Shown here: piece by piece, positions 43,613-52,532 of the stretch
Position numbering within the stretch: the first letter of the stretch is position 1
Layout: every line of letters starts with the position of its first letter
Assembly (NCBI RefSeq): GCF_900102105.1
Contig: NZ_FNBB01000001.1
Span: 248,001 to 312,000, forward strand
DNA: 64,000 nucleotides
Origin: Agrobacterium pusense
Lineage (GTDB): Bacteria > Pseudomonadota > Alphaproteobacteria > Rhizobiales > Rhizobiaceae
Direction of reading: 5' to 3'
Program-made: the position numbers and the translations under genes
Notes under the pieces: model-generated
Told to the model about the DNA's origin: nothing
The model's input: the letters and a program-made list of their open reading frames with translations, nothing else
The model's database searches: none

Positions 43613-43978
43613 TCAAAGGCCGCGTTTTCCACCCTCGTCTCGTCTGTCCGCCTTCTCAAGCAGCGGCGGCTTGGCCACCGCGCCCGTCGAACGCAACACA
43701 TTCAATACGCCTGCGCAGAAACCGAGAAGAAGAAGAACGATCATCCCCCACGGCGTCGTGCCGGCAAAATAGTCCAGAAGATAACCCAGCATAGCGCCGA
43801 CCACGATGGCCGAAATGAACTCCGATGAGAGCTTAACCGCCATCGCAAAGCCTTTTCGGCTCTCCGCAGCGTTGGTCTCCGCCCTCACTTCCGCCTCATC
43901 CTCCGCCTTCACCTTTGCCAACTCGTCAGCAAGGCGTTTGCGGCGCTCGTCCAGACTATCGTCACGGTTGCCAGTCAT
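43613..43978 (-). CDS. atpI: ATP synthase protein I (F0 assembly/Mg2+ uptake)
   Basis: This 121-residue protein has a charged N-terminal coiled coil (LADELAKVKAEDEAEVRAET) followed by two membrane helices with GAMLGYLLDYFAGTTPWGMI. It matches AtpI, which helps assemble the c-ring. It is first in the operon. Its start lies 104 bp downstream of a -10 element on this strand. Confidence 0.93.
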   Translation of the reverse strand: MTGNRDDSLDERRKRLADELAKVKAEDEAEVRAETNAAESRKGFAMAVKLSSEFISAIVVGAMLGYLLDYFAGTTPWGMIVLLLLGFCAGVLNVLRSTGAVAKPPLLEKADRRDEGGKRGL

Positions 43979-44082
43979 CTTAAAATCCCACCCATTTTCT
44001 CCGTTCCAGCCATGCCAGAACCCTTTGGAGTTGTAAACGGTGACGGATTAAGCCTGTTCCAGCCCGCTCTGAAGTCGCGCGC

Positions 44083-44111
44083 AACATAGTTTTAGGGGCT
44101 TCTCTAGTCAA
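44083..44111 (-). promoter_or_regulatory. Promoter of the F0 ATP synthase operon
   Basis: On the minus strand TTGACT (44106-44111) and TATGTT (44083-44088) are separated by exactly 17 bp, a strong sigma70-type promoter for this group. The -35 hexamer lies inside a 13-bp arm (44103-44115) whose exact inverted copy is at 44159-44171. The atpI start is at 43978. Confidence 0.75.
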
Positions 44112-44171
44112 GGCACTGCGAGCGGTTGTTTAGGCACAAATTAATCATGCAAAAACAATGCCTTGACTAGA
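44103..44171. repeat. 13-bp inverted repeat over the atp promoter
   Basis: TCTAGTCAAGGCA at 44103-44115 and TGCCTTGACTAGA at 44159-44171 are perfect reverse complements separated by 43 bp of A+T-rich sequence. Each arm contains TTGACT, one facing atpI and one facing away. No match to a -10 was seen for the outward copy. Confidence 0.6.
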
Positions 44172-44248
44172 AACCACGGTTTGGGGGCGATGTTTCGCCG
44201 GGGAATCGGCATTTTTGACACGCAAAATGCGACAAATTGGCGGTGGTA

Positions 44249-45412
44249 TCAGCTCCAGCCGCCACCATAGGTACGGTAAAAGACGTGGAGGCCGATTCTG
44301 CCGACCTTCTTCATCGACTTGCCCCAGGCGGGACGCACGTAAACGGCGTGATAGTGGGTGGCAGAGCCAACTTCCTTCAGCCAGATCTTGCCGGCCGTAG
44401 TCGCCATGGCCACTTCGCGCGCCATCTTCCAGTGGCGTTCGGAATTCACCCGGTCCTTGATATTATCGCAGGCGAAGGAGAACTGGCAGCGATTGCGCCA
44501 GTCCTTGTTCTGGTAGACAACGCCGCAGATGGTTTTCGGATAGGCCGGATTGCGCACGCGGTTGAGGATGACCTGCGCCACCGCCGCCTGACCTTTAACG
44601 GACTCACCGCGCGCCTCGAAATAGATGCCCGATGCAAGGCACTGCTGTTCGGCCGGAGAAAACACGGCTGCCGGCAGCGGCGTTGCGGCCCAGGCGTGGT
44701 CATCTGGGTTGATCTGCGGCACGAAGCGGCCGGCCTCGGGCTTCTTCAGGATGGCGTCGAAGGGAGACTCCCGGGCAAAATCCGGTTCGGCGGGCGCATA
44801 GGCCGTCGCCAGGATGTCCGGCGTGCGGTTGGTGACGAGTTCCGCCAGCATCGGCGAGACGCTCTTGTCCGCCTTCTTTTCCTCGCGGCGGAAATAGAAA
44901 GAGGCGAGTTCGACATCCTTGCCGCGCTTCGGCTTGACGAAGGCGGTGCGATCCTTGCGCTTCAGCGGCTCGATATCCAGCATCGAGGTGCGCTGCAGCA
45001 CCGAACCGGCGGTGAAGGCCTTCGGCGGCTGCATGATTTCGGTGGCGACGATGCGGCCTTTCTTGGCGGCGCGGTTCACCCGCTCGCTGTCCGGCGTCGT
45101 TGCCTCGCCCTTCTTGTTGGTGACGAACGCGACCTTGCTGCCATTGGGCAGGGTCATGCCGCCGCCATGCAGCGCCTCGTCCCCTTCCGCATCGTTGAAT
45201 GTCAGGGAGGCGTTATGCGTCGAGCCCGCCGGGGAGGCAGTCAGCACCATGCGCCATTGTTCGCCGCCCTTGTCGAGGCCCGCCAGAAGCGAGGCGAGAT
45301 CGGCACGCGCAGCGAGGGAGGGAAAGACAAGCCAGGCGGCCAGGCCGAAGACGACGGGTGACGTCCATTTGGACGCCCATCCCTGAAAGGACACGGGGGA
45401 CCGACGACGCAT
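44249..45412 (-). CDS. SleB-like cell wall hydrolase
   Basis: From the ATG at 45412 the product has 387 residues. It has an N-terminal membrane or signal segment (SPVVFGLAAWLVFPSLAARA), a long low-complexity middle, and a C-terminal cell wall hydrolase (SleB/CwlJ) domain. That domain starts near residue 255: EQQCLASGIYFEARGESVKG, with the catalytic Glu in YFEARGES, then AVAQVILNRVRNPAYPKTIC and CQFSFACDN. It likely cleaves peptidoglycan in the periplasm. An upstream in-frame ATG at 45454 is possible. Confidence 0.9.
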   Translation of the reverse strand: MRRRSPVSFQGWASKWTSPVVFGLAAWLVFPSLAARADLASLLAGLDKGGEQWRMVLTASPAGSTHNASLTFNDAEGDEALHGGGMTLPNGSKVAFVTNKKGEATTPDSERVNRAAKKGRIVATEIMQPPKAFTAGSVLQRTSMLDIEPLKRKDRTAFVKPKRGKDVELASFYFRREEKKADKSVSPMLAELVTNRTPDILATAYAPAEPDFARESPFDAILKKPEAGRFVPQINPDDHAWAATPLPAAVFSPAEQQCLASGIYFEARGESVKGQAAVAQVILNRVRNPAYPKTICGVVYQNKDWRNRCQFSFACDNIKDRVNSERHWKMAREVAMATTAGKIWLKEVGSATHYHAVYVRPAWGKSMKKVGRIGLHVFYRTYGGGWS

Positions 45413-45622
45413 TACTCTTTTCGAACGCAAAACCAGCACTCCGAACACCGACAACCGAATTTTCTACAGGTGTTCGAGAATCTCTTATTAACCTTGATGG
45501 TTGGTTAACGCCGCGCAGGAAGGTGTCTTCACGTTAATGTGTGAGGGAATGCTAATGAGTGTAGCGTGGAGTCGAGTTCGCATGTGCCGATCAGAACTGC
45601 GCCGCAGGGCATCTCCTCATCC

Positions 45623-45731
45623 GTCATTCCGGCCTCGAGCCGGAACCAGCCGTCGCGCGTCGGCGCGGCGTAAAGACCCTTTCACCCCAAGGACTTGGGC
45701 TGGCTGGATACCGGCTCAAGGCCGGTATGAC
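45623..45731. repeat. Modular palindromic repeat, copy 1
   Basis: A 109-bp element is bounded by GTCATTCCGGCCTCGAGCCG and its near complement CGGCTCAAGGCCGGTATGAC. The core contains GCGCGTCGGCGCGGCG and CCAAGGACTTGGGCTGGCT (45687-45705). The same core occurs in the opposite direction at 56756-56774, but with different outer arms. It fills most of the 364-bp gap between the hydrolase and kup genes. Confidence 0.75.
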
Positions 45732-45776
45732 AGAGAGAACGAGATCGCCCAGCTACATTGAGGGCATGCCACTTCG

Positions 45777-47696
45777 TCACACCACGACGTGCGAACCGAG
45801 TTCCACCACCCGATTGGCAGGCAGGCGGAAATAGTCGGAGGGATCGGCCGCGGTTTCGGCGAGCGCGATGAACAGACGGTTCTGCCAGCCCGGCATGCCC
45901 GATTTCGGATCTGGAACCAGCTTGCGGCGACCGAGATAGAAGGAGGTCGACATGATGTCGAACTTGTAGCCCGTGCGGCGCAGATAGCCCAGCGCCTGGG
46001 TAACATTCTGGGTTTCCATGAAGCCGAAATGCAGCTCGACCACGGCGAAACGGTCGCTCATCTTCGTCAACGTATAACGATCTGCCGGATGAACGCGCGG
46101 CTGATCCTCGGTGCGGATCGTCAGGATGACGTTCTTGTCGTGAAGGACGTGGTTATGCTTCAGATTATGCAGCAAAGCCGCCGGCGCCGTTTCCGGATCG
46201 CCGGTGAGGAAAATCGCCGTACCCGGTACGCGCACCGGCGCATGGGCGCTTTCCTTTTCCACCGAGGCGATGAAGGCCTTCAGCGGCACATCGATGCGGC
46301 GCGTCTTGGCGAACAGGATTCTCGAACCGCGCTGCCAAGTCGTCATGATGACCGTGAAGGCAATCGCCAGCAGCACCGGCACGTAACCGCCATCGTGAAT
46401 TTTCAGAAGGTTTGCGCCGAGGAAGATCAGTTCCAGCACCAGAAGCGGGGTCAGCACCGCAAGGGCAAGCCAGATCGACCATTGCCAGCGTTTGCGCACG
46501 AACTCGAAGAACATCAGGCTGGTGACGACCATCGCACCGGTGACCGAAATACCATAGGCGGTGGCCAGCGCATCCGAGCTCTTGAAGGTGAGCACCAGGG
46601 CAACGACACCGAAAAGCAGGATGGTGTTGACCGCGGGAAGATAAATCTGCCCGGTATTGGTTTCCGAGGTGAAGAGAATTTCCATGCGCGGCAGGTAGCC
46701 GAGGTGAATCGCCTGGCGAACCAGTGAGAAGGCGCCCGTTATAACGGCCTGGCTGGCAATGATTGTCGCGGCGGTCGCCAGAATGACGGCGGGCAGGATC
46801 GCCCATTGCGGGAACATCAGATAGAAGGGATTGGACATGGCCGCCGGGTCTTTCAGCACCAGCGCGCCCTGCCCCAGATAGTTCAGCGTCAGCGCCGGGA
46901 ATACCAGACAGAACCACGCCCACTGGATGGGGCGGCGGCCGAAATGGCCGAGGTCTGCATAAAGCGCTTCTGCGCCCGTGATCGTCAGGAACACCGCGCC
47001 GAGTACGACAATACCATAAAAACCTTCATTCGCCAGAAACTCGACCGCGTGCCACGGGTTGAAGGCAAAGAGGATGCTGAAGTCGTCAGCGATATGAATG
47101 AGGCCTGCAAGGCCCATGACGATGAACCAGACCGCGGTGATCGGTCCGAAAAATTTTGCCACCGTGCCGGTGCCGTGGGACTGGATGGCGAAGAGGCCAA
47201 TCAGGATACCGACAGAGATCGGAATGATGAAGGCGTCCATCTCCGGGGTGACGAGCTTCAGGCCTTCCACCGCCGAAAGCACTGAAAGTGCCGGGGTGAT
47301 CATGGCATCGCCGAGAAACAGCGCCGCGCCAATCAGGCCAAGCACGATAAGAACGCTGCGATGGGTGCCGGCCGTCTTCATCAGCAGCGCCAGCAGCGAC
47401 AGCGTGCCGCCCTCGCCGTCATTGTCGGCGCGCAGCAAAAGCGTGATGTATTTGAAGGTGACGATGATCGTCAGAGACCAGATCATCAGCGATGTGAGGC
47501 CGATGACCTCTTCCTGCGTCACCCCGTCATAGGCGATGGGCCGCAGGGCTTCGCGAAAGGCGTAGAGCGGGCTGGTGCCGATATCGCCGTAAACGACGCC
47601 AATCGAACCAAGGATAGCGGCGTAAAGCCCCTTGTTCTTGTGAGCGTCATCCGCATCCGGCTTCTCGGCAACATCCTTGTCAGCGATCTGGGACAT
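45777..47696 (-). CDS. kup: Kup-family potassium transporter
   Basis: The 639-residue protein has about 12 membrane helices and the Kup signature near the N-terminus, [20 protein letters not shown]. It also has [20 protein letters not shown] and a C-terminal cytoplasmic domain of about 170 residues ([20 protein letters not shown]). It imports K+ with protons. corA lies just upstream on the same strand with 15 bp between, so the two may form an ion-transport operon. Confidence 0.96.
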   Translation of the reverse strand: MSQIADKDVAEKPDADDAHKNKGLYAAILGSIGVVYGDIGTSPLYAFREALRPIAYDGVTQEEVIGLTSLMIWSLTIIVTFKYITLLLRADNDGEGGTLSLLALLMKTAGTHRSVLIVLGLIGAALFLGDAMITPALSVLSAVEGLKLVTPEMDAFIIPISVGILIGLFAIQSHGTGTVAKFFGPITAVWFIVMGLAGLIHIADDFSILFAFNPWHAVEFLANEGFYGIVVLGAVFLTITGAEALYADLGHFGRRPIQWAWFCLVFPALTLNYLGQGALVLKDPAAMSNPFYLMFPQWAILPAVILATAATIIASQAVITGAFSLVRQAIHLGYLPRMEILFTSETNTGQIYLPAVNTILLFGVVALVLTFKSSDALATAYGISVTGAMVVTSLMFFEFVRKRWQWSIWLALAVLTPLLVLELIFLGANLLKIHDGGYVPVLLAIAFTVIMTTWQRGSRILFAKTRRIDVPLKAFIASVEKESAHAPVRVPGTAIFLTGDPETAPAALLHNLKHNHVLHDKNVILTIRTEDQPRVHPADRYTLTKMSDRFAVVELHFGFMETQNVTQALGYLRRTGYKFDIMSTSFYLGRRKLVPDPKSGMPGWQNRLFIALAETAADPSDYFRLPANRVVELGSHVVV

Positions 47697-47711
47697 GATG
47701 ATCCTGGCTCC

Positions 47712-48689
47712 TCAGAGCCAGCCCTTCCAACGAAAAAAGAGAAACGGGACGATTGCGGACATCACCATGACGATCAGCGCAAGTGGATAACCAAATGTCC
47801 AGTTCAACTCCGGCATGAGCTGAAAGTTCATTCCGTAAACCGAAGCCACCAGCGTGGGCGGCAGAAAAACCACCGAAGCGATGGAGAATATCTTGATGAT
47901 GCTGTTCTGCTCGATGTTGATGATGCCGAGCGAGGCATCCAGCAGGAACGTAAGATTGCCGGAAACGAAGGATGCGTGCTCCGTCAGTGACTGTATGTCA
48001 CGGGAAATCGACTTGCCCTGTTCCCTCGCGCCCTTGTCTTCCCGAACCTGGCCGCTGGTGGACAGGAAGGTCTGCAGCCGCGCCAGCGATGCAAGACTGA
48101 CGCGGACCTTCGAAATCAGCCGATGATAGGCAGCGATGTTGGTCAGGCGGTCTTCGAGATAACGCGGCGCCTTGCGCTTGGAACGGGCCTGGCTGCCGAG
48201 AATGTCTGCCGCGAGATTGTCGATGCCGGCGACCGAGTTCTCGAGAATTTCGGCCGTGCGATCGACGATTGTCTCGAGCAGTTTCAAAAGCAGCGCCGTG
48301 CCGCTGCGCATCTCGTGCGGCGCGCGGGTGATGGCGGCAATGAAAAGGTGGAATGATTTCGGCTCAGCATAACGGATCGTTACGAGGCGCGTGCCGGCGA
48401 GGATGAAGGCGACATCTGTGAGGCGGGGGTCGTCCGAATCCGCCTTCCACACCAGCGATGCGGTCATGAAAACATTGCCGTCTTCCATGTAGAGACGGCT
48501 TGAGGGCTCGATATCCTTCAAATCCTCACGCGTCGGCAGATCGAGCTGCAGCAGCTTTTCCACATGCTGCTCTTCCGCCCTGTCCGGGTTGACGAGATCG
48601 ATCCAGACGATGTCATCAGGAATCTGTACGGAGCCGTCGTCTGACGACAGGCTGATCGCCTCGCAATTGGCGCGATAGGCTTTTATCAA
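47712..48689 (-). CDS. corA: Magnesium/cobalt transporter CorA
   Basis: The call uses the TTG start at 48689 (IKAYRANCEAISLSS), with GGAG upstream, giving 325 residues. A longer frame opens at ATG 48740. The protein has the large cytoplasmic funnel domain, a long stalk helix and two C-terminal membrane helices. The pore signature is SVYGMNFQLMPELNW near residues 278-292. It carries Mg2+ into the cell. It is the second CorA-superfamily gene in the window and the more canonical one. Confidence 0.92.
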   Translation of the reverse strand: MIKAYRANCEAISLSSDDGSVQIPDDIVWIDLVNPDRAEEQHVEKLLQLDLPTREDLKDIEPSSRLYMEDGNVFMTASLVWKADSDDPRLTDVAFILAGTRLVTIRYAEPKSFHLFIAAITRAPHEMRSGTALLLKLLETIVDRTAEILENSVAGIDNLAADILGSQARSKRKAPRYLEDRLTNIAAYHRLISKVRVSLASLARLQTFLSTSGQVREDKGAREQGKSISRDIQSLTEHASFVSGNLTFLLDASLGIINIEQNSIIKIFSIASVVFLPPTLVASVYGMNFQLMPELNWTFGYPLALIVMVMSAIVPFLFFRWKGWL

Positions 48690-49023
48690 TCCGTTTCTCC
48701 GCTCCACATTGCAGGCCTTAGCCGCAATGCTGCTTAACATATCCTGTTTGCTGTCGGCAAACCTTTGGACGACACTTCAGGGACCACCGAAACAGGCGCA
48801 ACGTCATATCGCGCCAGCCCGATGGACCAAGAGCCAAACGGCGCAGGCGTATGCGCCCAAAGCGAGATGCAATCAAGCAATATTTTTTCGCGACAGCTTT
48901 GCAGACGAAGCACTTCTGGACTTCATGGCCAGAAACCGCACCGCTACTGGCCATCAATCTTCTGTTTTTACAGGACTATTCACAGCGCAGGTGCGCTTTG
49001 CGGTTTTGCCGGCCGTCCGTAGC

Positions 49024-50154
49024 TTATTCGAAAACGATCTTTGGAGCCGCTTTTCTTTCACCGGCGCCAATACGCTCCCAGACTTTTTTCGCTATCTCGC
49101 GGTAGATCGCAGCCTGTGGACCATCCGGGTCGGCAACGACGACAGGCGTTCCGGCGTCCGACATTTCGCGGATGGCGATGGTGAGCGGCACCTCGCCGAG
49201 GAACGGCACACCGATCCTTTCGGCTTCCGCCTTCGCGCCGCCGTGGCCGAAAATATCGTAGCGGGCGCCGGTATCAGGCGCGATGAAGTAACTCATGTTC
49301 TCGATGACGCCGAGCAATGGCACCTCCACCTTGCGGAACATGGTGATGCCCTTGCGCGCGTCGAGCAGCGCGAGGTCCTGCGGAGTGGAAACGATGACCG
49401 CGCCGGCAAGCGGCACCTGCTGGGCGATGGTCAGCTGCGCATCACCCGTGCCGGGCGGCATATCCAGCACCAGCACGTCGAGCTCGCCCCAGGCGACTTC
49501 ACGCAGCATCTGCATCAGGGCGGACTGCACCATTGGCCCGCGCCAGATCATCGCGGCCTCCTCATCCACCAGAAACCCCATGGACATGACCTTCAGCCCA
49601 TAATTCTCCATGGGAAGTATGATGCGGTCTTCCTGCTGTTTCGGACGACCGGAAATCTTGAGGAGCCGCGGCAGCGAAGGCCCGTAAATGTCCGCATCCA
49701 GCATGCCGACCTTCAGGCCAAGCGCCTGAAGGCCGAGCGCAAGATTGACTGATGTCGTCGATTTGCCGACCCCGCCCTTGCCCGATGCGACGGCGATGAT
49801 GGCACGGACGCCGGGGACGCCCACCTTGGACGAGCCCGGCTGCTGCGTCGGCCGGCCGGCTGCCGCGGCGGGACGCGCCGGCGCCGGCTGCTGTTGGCCG
49901 GGCTTGCGATCGGCAGTCAGCGCCACGACCGCGCCGGCGATGCCCGGAACGCCCTTCGCCGCCCGTTCGGCGGACAGGCGCAACGGCTCCATCTCGGCCG
50001 CCCTGTCGGCCGGGACGGTGATCGAGAAATAGGCCTTTCCATCTGCGATGAAGATTTCCGAGACCATGCCGAGGGAAACGATGCTTCTGCCGCTGCCGGG
50101 ATAGATGACGGCGTCCAGAGCCTTTTCCACCTGGTTCTTGCTGACCTCTGCCAT
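49024..50154 (-). CDS. mrp: Mrp/ApbC-family P-loop ATPase (iron-sulfur carrier family) without cysteines
   Basis: The 376-residue protein has an N-terminal MIP18/DUF59-type domain (VEKALDAVIYPGSGRSIVSL), a Pro/Ala/Gln-rich linker and the Mrp ATPase. The ATPase shows Walker A IIAVASGKGGVGKSTTSVNL, LDADIYGPSLPRLL and VLDMPPGTGDAQLTI. The family normally has a CxxC pair after ENMS that binds the iron-sulfur cluster. Here that place reads ENMSYFIAPDTGARYDIFG, and no Cys was found anywhere in the protein. Cluster carriage in the usual way is therefore unlikely. Confidence 0.9.
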   Translation of the reverse strand: MAEVSKNQVEKALDAVIYPGSGRSIVSLGMVSEIFIADGKAYFSITVPADRAAEMEPLRLSAERAAKGVPGIAGAVVALTADRKPGQQQPAPARPAAAAGRPTQQPGSSKVGVPGVRAIIAVASGKGGVGKSTTSVNLALGLQALGLKVGMLDADIYGPSLPRLLKISGRPKQQEDRIILPMENYGLKVMSMGFLVDEEAAMIWRGPMVQSALMQMLREVAWGELDVLVLDMPPGTGDAQLTIAQQVPLAGAVIVSTPQDLALLDARKGITMFRKVEVPLLGVIENMSYFIAPDTGARYDIFGHGGAKAEAERIGVPFLGEVPLTIAIREMSDAGTPVVVADPDGPQAAIYREIAKKVWERIGAGERKAAPKIVFE

Positions 50155-50281
50155 TGTCTTACTCCGTTACATCGTCCGGCCTGATCGGGAAACAATTTGC
50201 GCCATCCATAGACAAGCGGAAGCGGTTCGCCAATGCCAAAGCGCAAACAGGAACCATTCGCGACGATTTAGCGCTGCGATT

Positions 50282-51505
50282 TCAAATCTCGTCATCCATA
50301 TCGAGCGTCTCCGGATCGAAGACGCGCCCGTCGAAGAAACAGTCGGGTCCCAGAACGAGGCCGGTCCGCGATGCGCCGACATGAACAGGTTCCCTCAGCG
50401 TGCCTTCCAGTTTCAGATTGGCGCCCGGCACCGGCACGAAAAGTGGTTTCATCGCCTTGCGAAAAATATCCGGCCTATACGCATTGCGTGCGGCTTCCAC
50501 CACCGCGGCATCGAAACGGCAACCGGCGGGTATTTCCCCCCAGCGCAACATCTGGCTGAAGAACCAAAGAGCCTGGCTTTGCCATGGAAAATTCGCCGCT
50601 TTCGCGCTGGTGACGAAAAATTCCTGAAAACGCTGCATGTCCTTCTGCGAAGTCGAAATATAGCCCGTCAGGGCCGGAAGCAGGAATTCGCCACTGACGT
50701 TCATATAATGGGGGGCGGCCAGAATACCGGCAAGTTCCTCGATATTGGCGGGGTTGGCGCACCACTCGCCCGCGCGATAAAGCGCGCGTAGCAGCCCCTC
50801 CAACAGGCTGGCATTCGCATCAGCCCAATCTCGCTTCACGGCAAGTATTTTTTCCGGGGCATTGTGCCAGATGAGCGCGCCCGTCGTCACGATACGCCCG
50901 GCGCCACCCAGCACCGCTGCGCTGCCCGCGGGTTCAGCGGAACAGAGCGCATCGACGTCGCCGCTTTCCAGAAGCCCGGGCATCGCCTTCGGCAGCGCTT
51001 CGACGATTTCCATGTCACGGCCAAGCAGCACACCGCAGCTTCCGAGCAGATAACGCAGGGCATAAAAGGACGTCGAGGCGATATCCTCAACCGCGAAGAC
51101 GGGCGGATTTTCACCCGCGGCCCGGCGTGCGGCGCAGACGCGGGCCATCGCACGGCCGAAAGCCGCCGGGTCCGGCAGCTTCAGTCCCTCACGGTAAAGT
51201 TCATCATAAAACCCAGGGGAAACGGTGGTCGCGGAGCCGCCGAGGGAAAGCGTGAAAACGCCGATGATATTGGCCGGCATATCATGGAGACCAACGGCCG
51301 ACCCCACGGGAACGGGAGCGGGCAAATGCGCGATCTGAACGCCGTCCTCGCCGAGCACCGAAAGAACACCACGTGCGGACTGCTTTCGGACCAGTTCCAG
51401 TTCTATGCCTTCATCGGCGGCAAAGCCTTTTTCGGCAGCGACTATCAGCACGGCGCAATCGACAGTCGGAGAAAATCCCGCTTTTACACTATGCCGCTCC
51501 GGCAA
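50282..51505 (-). CDS. Cytoplasmic NrtA/CmpA/NasS-like binding protein
   Basis: This 407-residue protein starts at TTG 51505, with AAAGGAG about 6 bp upstream. It matches nitrate/bicarbonate-type binding proteins: KAGFSPTVDCAVLIVAAEKG, FGRAMARVCAARRAAGENPP, SFYALRYLLGSCGVLLGRD and APHYMNVSGEFLLPALTGY. No signal peptide or lipobox is present, so it should stay in the cytoplasm, as NasS does. No NasT/ANTAR gene, permease or ATPase is adjacent; the upstream neighbour is a LuxR-type regulator. The ligand is unknown and a sensor role is likely. Confidence 0.82.
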   Translation of the reverse strand: MPERHSVKAGFSPTVDCAVLIVAAEKGFAADEGIELELVRKQSARGVLSVLGEDGVQIAHLPAPVPVGSAVGLHDMPANIIGVFTLSLGGSATTVSPGFYDELYREGLKLPDPAAFGRAMARVCAARRAAGENPPVFAVEDIASTSFYALRYLLGSCGVLLGRDMEIVEALPKAMPGLLESGDVDALCSAEPAGSAAVLGGAGRIVTTGALIWHNAPEKILAVKRDWADANASLLEGLLRALYRAGEWCANPANIEELAGILAAPHYMNVSGEFLLPALTGYISTSQKDMQRFQEFFVTSAKAANFPWQSQALWFFSQMLRWGEIPAGCRFDAAVVEAARNAYRPDIFRKAMKPLFVPVPGANLKLEGTLREPVHVGASRTGLVLGPDCFFDGRVFDPETLDMDDEI

Positions 51506-51583
51506 CGATTTCTCCTTTCCGGTGATTCGAAAAGAGGATCGCCCAGGAAGGGCTTTATCACAATGATAAAATTGCGAGTTTCG

Positions 51584-52324
51584 CTATTTAATCAGTCCGA
51601 CGCGCAGGGCCTTGGCGACCGCCTGGGTGCGGTTGACCGTATCGAGTTTTTTCGTCGCGCGGTTCAGGTAGTGATTGATGGTATGCTCCGACAACATCAT
51701 GATCTCGGCGATTTCAGCACTGGTCTTGCCGGCTGCCGTCCAGTTCAGGCAGTCGATCTCCCGTTCGCTCAATGTTTCCGGCACGCGGAGATCGAGACGG
51801 CGGATTTCGGACAGCCGGGCAAAGACGTGGCTGGAAATGTAAAAAAGCTCCGCAAGTCGGGCTTCCGGCAGGGCCGTCTTGTTGCCGGAAAAGGATACGG
51901 CGCCGCGCCTGAGGGTGACATCATGCACCGGGAACCAGACGGAATTTATCATCTCGAACCGTTCGAAAAGCGCGACCACGTTTTTCTTCAGGACATGCCC
52001 CTCGCCTTCGACCAGGAAATCCAGCGACACGGAAAAGGGTACAGTGGATTTTCTTAGCCGCGCCATGACGCGGCTGTTCTGCAACTCGCCTTCTTCATCA
52101 TAGCGTTGCAACAGTTCGGCCGGCCAGCTGGTGATGACGGTATAATGCGACAATTCGCTTGAGACCTCTGTAGTGAGGTCGAGTACCATGAAGGCCCTGA
52201 ATTCCCACGCTTCCGTCAGCCGCTTCAGGAAGCGGAATATATCGAACTGCGTATTAAGATTGGCGATCTCGCGAACGCAATCAACACCAATCGACTGAAC
52301 GCTGGCCGTTTCTGTTTTCTGCAT
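51584..52324 (-). CDS. LuxR-family solo transcriptional regulator
   Basis: The 246-residue protein has an N-terminal autoinducer-binding-like domain at about 15-165 and a GerE helix-turn-helix at about 180-240. The latter reads LSEREIDCLNWTAAGKTSAE, then LSEHTINHYLNRATKKLDTV. By eye, several residues that hold acyl-homoserine lactone in TraR/LuxR are changed: the Asp-Pro pair is Asn-Ser, and two Trp positions are Leu and Val. It is therefore probably a solo that senses something else. It lies 78 bp upstream of the NrtA-like gene on the same strand. Confidence 0.88.
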   Translation of the reverse strand: MQKTETASVQSIGVDCVREIANLNTQFDIFRFLKRLTEAWEFRAFMVLDLTTEVSSELSHYTVITSWPAELLQRYDEEGELQNSRVMARLRKSTVPFSVSLDFLVEGEGHVLKKNVVALFERFEMINSVWFPVHDVTLRRGAVSFSGNKTALPEARLAELFYISSHVFARLSEIRRLDLRVPETLSEREIDCLNWTAAGKTSAEIAEIMMLSEHTINHYLNRATKKLDTVNRTQAVAKALRVGLIK

Positions 52325-52532
52325 GAAAGCTGTTCTTCGAGCATGAGGAAATGCCGCCGCAAAGGCCCGCCTCTGCCCGGAATTTTGAGGATGTTACTCA
52401 GCAAATCGATTCATGCAAACAAAAGTTGAAAATTAGATCAGAATATTCGAAAATTAGCGTTATCTCGCGTAAGCCGGTCATGTCTCCTCTTTTTCGCGGG
52501 CGGGCATCCCCATAAGCGGCATCGCCTTTTCG

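Noticed and set aside
42388-43794. A 468-codon plus-strand frame antisense to atpE, atpB and atpI.
   Set aside because: The minus strand encodes the ATP synthase subunits with exact family motifs.
45488-45508. TTAACC...GGTTAA inverted repeat upstream of the cell wall hydrolase, considered as a CtrA site.
   Set aside because: The spacing between the TTAA elements is 13 bp, not the 7 bp of CtrA sites, and the arms are short.
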